From: Saprospira grandis
Lineage (GTDB): Bacteria > Bacteroidota > Bacteroidia > Chitinophagales > Saprospiraceae
Assembly (NCBI RefSeq): GCF_027594745.1
Contig: NZ_CP110854.1
Coordinates: forward strand, 1,178,001-1,242,000
Length of the DNA stretch: 64,000 nucleotides
Direction: 5' to 3'
Of the stretch, positions 52,131 through 58,922 are shown piece by piece. Position numbers and translations under genes: made by a program. The notes beneath the pieces were generated by a model, which saw only the letters and a program-made list of their open reading frames with translations, did not search any database and had not been told where the DNA came from. The stretch's first letter is position 1. Each line of letters begins with the position of its first letter.

Positions 52131-53957
52131 ATGGCAAAAGAAAACATTTACATCAGTTGGCATTATACTACCCATGGCACTGCATTTTTGCAGCATCAGT
52201 TGGCGGCTTTTTGGCGGGGGGAGTTGCAATTATCGGAAAAGCCCTTGTATAAAGAGGGGCTTTGTCAGTTGGAATTGAGCGAGGCCTTTTCGGCAAATCG
52301 GCAGCCTGGATTTTTATTTGACAAGGTCTATTATTTATGTGCCGAGCAGGCTGTTTTGGACCGTTTATCTCTGCGGCGATTGAGCTATCGAAAGAACATG
52401 TATGAGGTAGACAAAGCGGTGGAGGAGACGCAAATGCAGGAGGTTTGGAGAGAGGTGATTGCGCAGAACCTTTCCTCTTGGGTGGATGAGATGACTTATG
52501 TAAAGGAACATTATCCCGATCGTTTGGAAGACTTTGAGGGGCAAATTTGGCGGGACATGCAGCATTATCCCATTGACAGTCAGCTAGCATGGTTTAGGCG
52601 AAAGTCGCCTGCTGCGCCTTATTATCATGCTCGTTTTGAGGCCGTTCATTTTAGCCAAGAAGAGCTGCCAAACTTACGAGATGAGCAGAGCATTTTGACC
52701 GTTTTGCAAGGCTTTTTCAAAACTCTTTTGGCCCGACATGGGGCCGAGGCCAACTACATCATCAATGTCAGTTTGGGCAGTAATGAAACGCAGGTCGCTT
52801 GGTTTGTTCTGGCCGAGGCGGGGCTCTTGCCCCCCAACTGTCGATTCATCAAGGTCTATGACGTTAAGACCAAAGGCGCAGATCCTCGTTTTAAGAACTT
52901 CCAAATTCAGGAGATTCCCAGCCGTCTAATTTCTAGTTTATCGGCCAACTTATATGAGCATGACAACCTACAATCGCCCCTGCGGCGGTTGGCCGACCTC
53001 AAGATGAAGACCTATATAGAGCAAGGTTTTGCCATATTGATTTTGGGCGAAAGAGGGACGGGAAAATCCAGAATGATTTCGAGATTGGAGCGAGAAAACC
53101 GCAAGGTCTTAGCCATCAATTGTGCCTCCTTTGATGATGACAACAAGGCCGAATCGGAGTTTTTTGGGCATAGCAAGGGGGCCTATACGGGGGCAGATCA
53201 AGCCAAAAAGGGCTTATTTGAAGAAGCTCGGGGCGGAATTCTCTTCTTTGATGAGGTGCATCATTTGAGTAAGCGGGTACAGGGCAAACTCATGAAAGCC
53301 CTACAAACCGATGAGAACAACAACTATCGTTTTCGGCCCATGGGGAGCAGCCAAGAACAGCAAAGTCAGTTTACTGCTGTTTTTGCTAGCAACAAAAGTA
53401 TTGAAGAGCTGCGGGAGCTTTTATTGGCCGACTTCTTTGATCGTATCTCTCAGCTCCTGATTGAGCTGCCCCCACTGCGGGAAAGTCGAGATGAAATTGA
53501 AAAAGACTGGGAAACCGTTTGGACACAACTGCGCTTTGCGCCTAGCTACCCCTGTCCCAAATCTCCAGAGCTCTTCCAATGGCTCAAAAAGCAGCCTTTG
53601 TGGGGCAACTTTAGAGATTTGCAAAAGATAGCTATCTATTATAAGGCCTTTTTAGATTTACCCCAAGAGGCCCAACAACTAGAGGGAGTAGACAGCCCCC
53701 TAGCCTTTGCCCAAAAGGAGTTTAAGGCCTATCATGGGCATTTTCCTAAGCAAACTAAGTTGCCCCAAGCCTTTCAAGAGCTCTTTGATCTGGAGCTCAT
53801 TGCCTCAGAGACGGAAGAAAAGACCTATAAAATTCTGGAGAAGCGCTATAAAAAGGCCCTTATTAGTTGGGTAGAGGAAAACTTTCCCGCTCAACCAGTT
53901 TGGGAGATTTTAGACATGAGCGAAAGTAACTACTACAAGATGAAGAAAGAGAGCTAA
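52131..53957 (+). CDS. RtcR-like protein: CARF-type N-terminus with sigma-54-activator AAA+ domain
   Basis: A 608-residue protein with no signal peptide. The N-terminal half (about 1-285) resembles a CARF/RtcR sensor fold: an opening beta strand (I-Y-I-S-W), and Y-I-I-N-V-S-L-G-S-N-E-T-Q-V (about 209-222) followed by W-F-V-L-A-E-A-G, like CARF ligand-site strands. The AAA+ domain (about 295-480) has Walker A G306-E-R-G-T-G-K-S313, loop G350-A-Y-T-G-A355 (the GAFTGA variant that contacts sigma-54) and Walker B L-F-F-D-E-V. The C-terminus (about 500-608) is helical, with no confident DNA-binding helix-turn-helix. RtcR uses this layout to sense RNA damage signals and activate RNA repair genes. 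No rtcB or rtcA is adjacent. Confidence 0.75.
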   Translation: MAKENIYISWHYTTHGTAFLQHQLAAFWRGELQLSEKPLYKEGLCQLELSEAFSANRQPGFLFDKVYYLCAEQAVLDRLSLRRLSYRKNMYEVDKAVEETQMQEVWREVIAQNLSSWVDEMTYVKEHYPDRLEDFEGQIWRDMQHYPIDSQLAWFRRKSPAAPYYHARFEAVHFSQEELPNLRDEQSILTVLQGFFKTLLARHGAEANYIINVSLGSNETQVAWFVLAEAGLLPPNCRFIKVYDVKTKGADPRFKNFQIQEIPSRLISSLSANLYEHDNLQSPLRRLADLKMKTYIEQGFAILILGERGTGKSRMISRLERENRKVLAINCASFDDDNKAESEFFGHSKGAYTGADQAKKGLFEEARGGILFFDEVHHLSKRVQGKLMKALQTDENNNYRFRPMGSSQEQQSQFTAVFASNKSIEELRELLLADFFDRISQLLIELPPLRESRDEIEKDWETVWTQLRFAPSYPCPKSPELFQWLKKQPLWGNFRDLQKIAIYYKAFLDLPQEAQQLEGVDSPLAFAQKEFKAYHGHFPKQTKLPQAFQELFDLELIASETEEKTYKILEKRYKKALISWVEENFPAQPVWEILDMSESNYYKMKKES

Positions 53958-53967
53958 ATAAGAGGGT

Positions 53968-54507
53968 TTAGGCCTCGGTTCTCAAGAGCGCATAATGGTA
54001 TTCATCCCAAAATTGGCCCGCCTTATAAACCGCTTCTAGAGATTTGCCCTCTAAACGGAAGCCCGCAGCTTCTAATACCTTGACCGAGCCTAGATTAAAG
54101 CTAAATACGGTCCCCACCACCCGATGTAAGTCTAGATAACGGCCCCAAGCCCGCTCCAAGAACAAGGGCAAGATCTTTTTCATCAGCCCTCGGCCCCAAA
54201 AGGCAGGCGTTAACCAATAGCCAATTTCCATATTGTAGCGCCAAACATCCTGCTGTGCATGCAGACCAATTCCCCCAATCAATTGCTCTTGGGCAAAGAT
54301 GGCTAAGATGCCCCCATCCGAAGGGATGGCGACATGATTCACAAAGGCCTCTGCAGTGGCTAAGGTATATGGCGAAGCAAAACGATCGCTCATGCCTTTG
54401 GCCACTTCTGGATAATCGGCAGCCTGCTGTAAGGCCGCTGTATATTCGGGCCGAAAAAGGCGTAGGGAGTAGGCCTCGCCATTTAGTTCAAATTCTATCT
54501 CTTTCAT
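53968..54507 (-). CDS. GNAT family N-acetyltransferase (RimJ/RimL type)
   Basis: A 179-residue acetyltransferase. The acetyl-CoA loop is seen as Y-W-L-T-P-A-F-W-G-R-G-L-M, with the preceding E-I-G-Y strand and N-L-G-S-V-K-V-L-E-A-A-G-F at the C-terminal side. These mark the ribosomal-protein serine/alanine acetyltransferase-like group, whose members also modify small molecules. The target is unknown. It converges with the AAA+ gene across ten bases. Confidence 0.85.
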   Translation of the reverse strand: MKEIEFELNGEAYSLRLFRPEYTAALQQAADYPEVAKGMSDRFASPYTLATAEAFVNHVAIPSDGGILAIFAQEQLIGGIGLHAQQDVWRYNMEIGYWLTPAFWGRGLMKKILPLFLERAWGRYLDLHRVVGTVFSFNLGSVKVLEAAGFRLEGKSLEAVYKAGQFWDEYHYALLRTEA

Positions 54508-54511
54508 TTTT

Positions 54512-54519
54512 TATCTTTG
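54512..54519 (+). promoter_or_regulatory. Candidate -7 box of the amidohydrolase gene
   Basis: TATCTTTG matches TAnnTTTG and lies 21 bases before the ATG at 54541. It implies a leader of about 15 bases and excludes the upstream TTG start at 54517. Confidence 0.45.
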
Positions 54520-54540
54520 AGTTCACTCAGAATAATTGAC

Positions 54541-55737
54541 ATGATTAAGATAGATAAAATAAAACAACTGGCCCAAGAACAACTAGAGCAATGGATCAGC
54601 ATTCGCCGACATCTTCACCAATATCCAGAACTCTCTTTTGAAGAATGGGAAACCGCTAATTATATCGCCTCTTGCCTAGACCGCTGGGGCATTAGCTACC
54701 AGAGAGGAATGGTCAAAACAGGGATTTTCGCCCAAATTGAAGGCAAAAATCCCGCTGCAGCCTGCATTACGCTCCGTGCCGATATAGATGCGCTCCCGAT
54801 CCAAGAGCAGACGGGCCTGCCTTTTAGCTCTAAGAATGAGGGCCGTATGCACGCCTGCGGCCATGATGTACATACGACTTCCCTACTCGCTACGGCTTTT
54901 ATCCTACATGAACTTAGAGGAGAGTTTGAGGGCCGCATTCAACTGATTTTCCAACCTGGCGAGGAGCTGCTACCCGGTGGCGCTAGCCAAGTCTTGGCCG
55001 AGGGTTGGCTGGACCAAAGCCTAGATTTTCCGATTCTGGGCCAGCATGTAGAGCCTGGCCTGCCCGCTGGACAGGTTGGCTTTCATCCAGGCCCCTTTAT
55101 GGCCTCCGCCGATGAGCTTTATCTCTCTGTTTATGGCCAAGGCGGTCATGCCGCCCGCCCCCAAGATTGCAATGATGTGGTCCTGATTGCCTCGCATTTG
55201 GTGGTCGCCCTACAGCAGTTAATTAGCCGATTTAGAGACCCGCTGCAGCCTTCGGTCCTGAGTTTTGGCAAGATGAATACCGCTGGCGGGGCCACCAATG
55301 TATTGCCCGAACGCATTGATCTTGAAGGCACATTCAGAGCCTTCAATGAAGAATGGCGAGCCGAGGCGCATCAAAAAATGCAGCAGCTCTGTCAGCAAAT
55401 GGCCCAAAGCATGGGCGGCCGTGCCGAGCTAGAAATCAGAAAGGGCTACCCCTACCTACACAATGAGGAAAATCTAACGCAGAGCCTGATACAGGCCGCC
55501 CGTGACTATGTCGGCAAGGATAATTTGGTCCTTCTTCCCCAACGCATGGGGGCCGAAGATTTTGGCTTTTATGCCCAACAGATGCCCGCCTGCTTCTATC
55601 GCTTGGGCACGGGCATTGGTCCGGGTTTGCACCACCCCAAGTTTTCTCCCGATGAAGAAACGGCCCTCCCCTTGGGGGCTGGGCTTATGGCCTATCTGGC
55701 CCTTTTTCAGCTAAATCAACAGATCAAAAAGGCCTAG
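54541..55737 (+). CDS. M20 family amidohydrolase (N-acyl-amino-acid/hippurate hydrolase type)
   Basis: A 398-residue metallo-amidohydrolase with H-L-H-Q-Y-P-E-L-S-F-E near the start, L-R-A-D-I-D-A-L-P, metal-site M-H-A-C-G-H-D-V-H, catalytic Q-P-G-E-E, the dimerisation-lid motif G-Q-G-G-H-A-A-R-P and M-G-A-E-D-F. Such enzymes hydrolyse N-acylated amino acids or peptides in the cytoplasm. No signal peptide. The ATG at 54541 is chosen because a candidate promoter overlaps the earlier TTG. Confidence 0.9.
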   Translation: MIKIDKIKQLAQEQLEQWISIRRHLHQYPELSFEEWETANYIASCLDRWGISYQRGMVKTGIFAQIEGKNPAAACITLRADIDALPIQEQTGLPFSSKNEGRMHACGHDVHTTSLLATAFILHELRGEFEGRIQLIFQPGEELLPGGASQVLAEGWLDQSLDFPILGQHVEPGLPAGQVGFHPGPFMASADELYLSVYGQGGHAARPQDCNDVVLIASHLVVALQQLISRFRDPLQPSVLSFGKMNTAGGATNVLPERIDLEGTFRAFNEEWRAEAHQKMQQLCQQMAQSMGGRAELEIRKGYPYLHNEENLTQSLIQAARDYVGKDNLVLLPQRMGAEDFGFYAQQMPACFYRLGTGIGPGLHHPKFSPDEETALPLGAGLMAYLALFQLNQQIKKA

Positions 55738-55823
55738 TTGTTTGCTTGCTGGCTTTTGCTTAACTTGCAGCCAATTCGCATTTCAAACATAGAGGCTCGA
55801 CCTCTTCAAAGCTTTTTATTTCT

Positions 55824-56480
55824 ATGAAATTTTTTGTGGATACGGCCAATCTGGCCCAAATTAAAGAAGCCGCCGATCTTGGCGTTTTGGATGGTGTAAC
55901 CACCAATCCCTCTCTCATGGCCAAAGAAGGCATCAAAGGCGAGGAGGCCGTCCGCCAGCATTATCTAAACATCTGCAAGCTTGTAGATGGCCCCGTAAGT
56001 GCCGAAGTGATTGCCACCGATTTTGAGGGCATGATCAAAGAAGGCGAAGCCCTAGCCGCCCTACACCCCAATATCGTCGTGAAGGTCCCGATGATTGAGG
56101 ATGGCGTGAAGGCCCTTCGCTATTTTAGCGACAAAGGCATCAAGACCAACTGTACCCTCGTCTTTTCTGCTGGACAGGCTATTTTGGCCGCCAAAGCAGG
56201 CGCTACCTATGTTTCTCCCTTTATTGGCCGCATTGACGACATTAACTGGAGTGGCGTGGAGTTGATCGAGCAGATTGTACATATCTACCAAAATTTTGCT
56301 TTCCGCACTCAGGTTTTGGCCGCCTCTATCCGCAATCCCTTGCATATTGTGCAGTGCGCTGAGCTTGGCGCCGATGTGGTCACTTGCCCCCTTTCTGCCA
56401 TGAAAGGCATGCTCAAACATCCACTTACCGATATTGGCTTGCAACAGTTTTTGGCCGATCACGCTAAAAATAATGGCTAG
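55824..56480 (+). CDS. Transaldolase (TalC/fructose-6-phosphate aldolase-like)
   Basis: A 218-residue short-type transaldolase. M-K-F-F-V-D-T-A-N and G-V-T-T-N-P-S-L open the protein, and the Schiff-base Lys is K87 in V-V-K-V-P-M. T-L-V-F-S-A-G-Q-A and the phosphate-site A-S-I-R-N-P follow. It acts in the pentose phosphate pathway, or as fructose-6-phosphate aldolase; sequence alone does not separate these. A single gene with its own terminator. Confidence 0.92.
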   Translation: MKFFVDTANLAQIKEAADLGVLDGVTTNPSLMAKEGIKGEEAVRQHYLNICKLVDGPVSAEVIATDFEGMIKEGEALAALHPNIVVKVPMIEDGVKALRYFSDKGIKTNCTLVFSAGQAILAAKAGATYVSPFIGRIDDINWSGVELIEQIVHIYQNFAFRTQVLAASIRNPLHIVQCAELGADVVTCPLSAMKGMLKHPLTDIGLQQFLADHAKNNG

Positions 56481-56497
56481 TTAAAGCCCAAGAAGAT

Positions 56498-56529
56498 AAA
56501 GGCTGCTGAAAAGTAGCCTTTTTTTTTGG
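56498..56529 (+). terminator. Rho-independent terminator after transaldolase
   Basis: Stem AAGGCTGCT / AGTAGCCTT (56499-56507 with 56512-56520) with one G-U pair, followed by seven or more T. The T-run continues into the GGGGCC start of repeat copy 18. Confidence 0.85.
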
Positions 56530-56735
56530 GGCCTCCCGCCTTCGGCGGGCGGTTACTCCCTTCAGTCGTCGAACTGCGGCCTAAAGGCCTTGTTGTCGTT
56601 CCGCAGCTCGCTGCTGTTTTGGGGCCTCCCGCCTTCGGCGGGCGCTACGTTCCGCAGCTCGCTATTCGCTCGGCCCTGCGGCCTCACGGCCTTGGTCTGC
56701 GGCTGCGCCGCACTGCTACACATCGCTAGGCCGCT
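56526..56735 (+). repeat. GC-rich intergenic hairpin repeat, copy 18 (two tandem units)
   Basis: First unit: GGGGCCTCCCGCCTTCGGCG, GTCGTCGAACTGC with hairpin GGCC-TAAA-GGCC (56578-56589). Second unit: the same opening, then GCTACGTTCCGCAGCTCGC, a GGCC...GGCC hairpin before GGTCTG, CGGCTGCGCCG and CATCGCTAGGCC. Confidence 0.88.
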
Positions 56736-56816
56736 CATCTGCCTTTTTCTAGCTTAAGTTTCTTCTTTGGCGGCTGGCTTGTTTTGGGCCGATGGGCTGA
56801 AGCCCATTTGGAAGAC

Positions 56817-57320
56817 GCTATTCTGCAACTGCAAAACGACATCTTACAGTTGCGCTAAGCTATTCTGCAGATGCAAAACGGCATATTACAGTTGCGGCAA
56901 GCTATTCTGCAACTGCAAAACGGCATATTACAGTTGCGGCAAGCTATTCTGCAACTGCAAAACGGCATATTACAGTTGCGGCAAGCTATTCTGCAACTGC
57001 AAAACGGCATATTACAGTTGCGGCAAGCTATTCTGCAGATGCAAAATGGCATATTCCATTTGGAGGACGCTATTCTGCAACTGCAAAACGGCACATTCCA
57101 TTTGGAGGACGCTATTCTGCAACTGCAAAACGACACATTCCATTTGGAGGATGCTATTCTGAAACTGCAAAACGGCATATTCCATTTGGAGGACGCTATT
57201 CTGCAACTGCAAAACGACACATTCCATTTGGAGGATGCTATTCTGCAACTGCAAAACGGCATATTCCATTTGGAGGACGCTATTCTGAAACTGCAAAACG
57301 GCATATTCCATTTGGAGGAT
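56817..57320. repeat. 42-bp minisatellite, 12 units, encoding a 14-residue heptad repeat
   Basis: Exact 42-bp periodicity from 56817, each unit beginning GCTATTCTGCARMTGCAAAA. The first five units (to 57026) end CAGTTGCGGCAA (first unit CGCTAA); the next seven end CCATTTGGAGGAY. A partial thirteenth unit follows at 57321. Flanked left by a B-type end, so the array once extended further or recombined. Confidence 0.93.
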
Positions 57321-57410
57321 GCTATTAGGAATTTGCGAAAACGTAGCATCAAGACTTTGATGGGCTGTTCCAAAAATTCGTCCTACAGGCCCGAAGGGCC
57401 GCAGGCCTAG
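56871..57410 (+). CDS. Possible coiled-coil protein encoded by the 42-bp array
   Basis: A 179-residue frame of 14-residue repeats such as A-I-L-Q-L-Q-N-G-I-F-H-L-E-D. Ile and Leu fall at heptad a and d positions without a break, so the product would be a long amphipathic coiled coil. In the first array unit the same frame has TAA (56856-56858), so the ATG at 56871 is the first usable start within the array. The frame is also open upstream of the stop (A-E-A-H-L-E-D-A), suggesting a longer ancestral frame. The last 25 residues read into repeat copy 19. No promoter or ribosome site is evident, and other frames on both strands are also open, so coding is uncertain. Confidence 0.35.
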   Translation: MQNGILQLRQAILQLQNGILQLRQAILQLQNGILQLRQAILQLQNGILQLRQAILQMQNGIFHLEDAILQLQNGTFHLEDAILQLQNDTFHLEDAILKLQNGIFHLEDAILQLQNDTFHLEDAILQLQNGIFHLEDAILKLQNGIFHLEDAIRNLRKRSIKTLMGCSKNSSYRPEGPQA

Positions 57411-57525
57411 CGATGCGAAAGGGGGCTGCGCAGCCGCAGACCAAGGCCGTCAGGCCGCAGGGCCGAGCAGACCTGCGAGCCCTGAAGCGTAGCGCCTGCA
57501 GCTTTGCTGCAGGAGGCCCCAAAAC
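57386..57525 (-). repeat. GC-rich intergenic hairpin repeat, copy 19
   Basis: Inverted copy: GGCCTAGCGATGCG, GCTGCGCAGCCGCAGACC, GGCCGTCAGGCC, GGGCCGAGCAGACCTGCGAGCC, and TGCAGC-TTT-GCTGCA hairpin before GGAGGCCCC. Confidence 0.88.
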
Positions 57526-57560
57526 AACAACAGCAAGAGCATAAAAAACAGCAGACTAAA

Positions 57561-58736
57561 ATGGGAAGAACAGAAGATTGGGCATTCATTGCGGAGCATC
57601 AGGCGGAAGATTTGGCGCAATTGGCCTTGCAATTGGCCAAGCGGCCAGAGCTAGACCGCAGTTTTATTTTGGCGCAGGTCAATGGGCGGCAAAAGGCCAA
57701 GGAAAAGTTGCCAGATTGGGCGGGTAAAGCGGGCTTAATATTCCCTTCTCGCTTGTCGATGCAGCAGTCTTCTAGCCAGATGACGGCCCAAAAAAAGGCC
57801 GAATACTTGGCGGGGGGCACTCTAGTTGATTTGACCGGAGGTTTTGGGGTAGATAGTTATTATTTGGGCCAAAAATTTGAGCGAGTTTATCATGTGGAGC
57901 CGCAAGAGGAGCTGCAAGAAATTGTGCGGGCCAACTTTTCGCTTTTGGGCTTTGATCGGGCGGAGTTTTTTTTGGGCAAGGCCGAAGAATTTCTGGAACA
58001 GGCCAATTTGCCTACGATTGATTGCTTTTATATTGATCCGAGCAGAAGATCGGAGGGCCAAAAAGTCTTTCGTTTAGATGATTGCCAGCCGCAATTACTG
58101 GAGATCTTGCCTCGATTATTGGAGCTTGCGCCTAGGGTTTGGGTCAAGGCGGCGACTATGTTGGACATACAGCAGGCCTTGCAGCAATTGGGGGGCAAAG
58201 TTCGGCAAATTTACATTTTGGCTTGGCGCAATGAGTGCAAAGAGTTGCTCTTTGAAATTGGGCGGGAGTCAGTGATTTCTCCGCAGATACAGATAGAAGA
58301 AATCTACCCCAAGCGGGCCTTTTCTTTTCAGTTTGAGCTAGCAGAAGAAGAGCGGGCTCAGCTCAGTTATGGGGCCTTGGGCAGTTATGTCTACTTGCCG
58401 CATACGGGCCTACTCAAGGCGGGAGCCTTTAAATTATTGGCCGAGCGTTATGGGCTGAGCAAATTGGCCATCAACAGCCATATTTATAGTAGTGAAAAAG
58501 AAATATTGGATTTTCCGGGCCGGGCATTTCGGTTAATTCGGGCCATCCCCTACCCTAGTAAAGCGGCCAAAAAGCTAGGCTTAAAAAAAGCGCAAATCAT
58601 CAGTAAGAACTTTGGAATGAGCGTAGAACAGCTACGAAAAAAGCTAAAAATAAAGCAATCGGGAGGCAGCTACCTTCTAGCGAGCAGAGATCAAGAAAAC
58701 AAAACTTGGCTCTATGAAATGGCGCCCTTGTTCTAA
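57561..58736 (+). CDS. Class I SAM methyltransferase with THUMP-like domain (PG_1098 family)
   Basis: A 391-residue cytoplasmic protein. The N-terminal helical part (about 1-85) precedes a Rossmann domain with motif I L-V-D-L-T-G-G-F-G-V-D and the D-P-S-R-R catalytic-type loop (Y-I-D-P-S-R-R). A ferredoxin-like and a THUMP-like C-terminal region complete the layout known from Porphyromonas PG_1098. The substrate is expected to be RNA but has not been shown. The ATG at 57561 (M-G-R-T-E-D) is preferred to an upstream start inside the repeat-derived Gln-rich leader. Confidence 0.85.
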   Translation: MGRTEDWAFIAEHQAEDLAQLALQLAKRPELDRSFILAQVNGRQKAKEKLPDWAGKAGLIFPSRLSMQQSSSQMTAQKKAEYLAGGTLVDLTGGFGVDSYYLGQKFERVYHVEPQEELQEIVRANFSLLGFDRAEFFLGKAEEFLEQANLPTIDCFYIDPSRRSEGQKVFRLDDCQPQLLEILPRLLELAPRVWVKAATMLDIQQALQQLGGKVRQIYILAWRNECKELLFEIGRESVISPQIQIEEIYPKRAFSFQFELAEEERAQLSYGALGSYVYLPHTGLLKAGAFKLLAERYGLSKLAINSHIYSSEKEILDFPGRAFRLIRAIPYPSKAAKKLGLKKAQIISKNFGMSVEQLRKKLKIKQSGGSYLLASRDQENKTWLYEMAPLF

Positions 58737-58922
58737 ATAGAGTTTTTCCTCCCTAAATTTTTTATTAAATTGTACACGTTTTAGCAATTCATCAAAAAAA
58801 GGGGGGTATTCCCTTTTCGATGAAAAAGTCAACCCAAGGATTTTTTGACTGTTAGGAGTCAGATATCCTTTTTTTATCTCCAATTCCCCGTAGCCTTAGG
58901 GCTATCGACCGAGAACTTAACT

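Noticed and set aside
56855..57373. Cys-rich minus-strand protein from the 42-bp array
   Set aside because: It has Cys-containing repeats without a start context, signal or known family; the plus-strand coiled coil is the more protein-like reading, and even that is doubtful.
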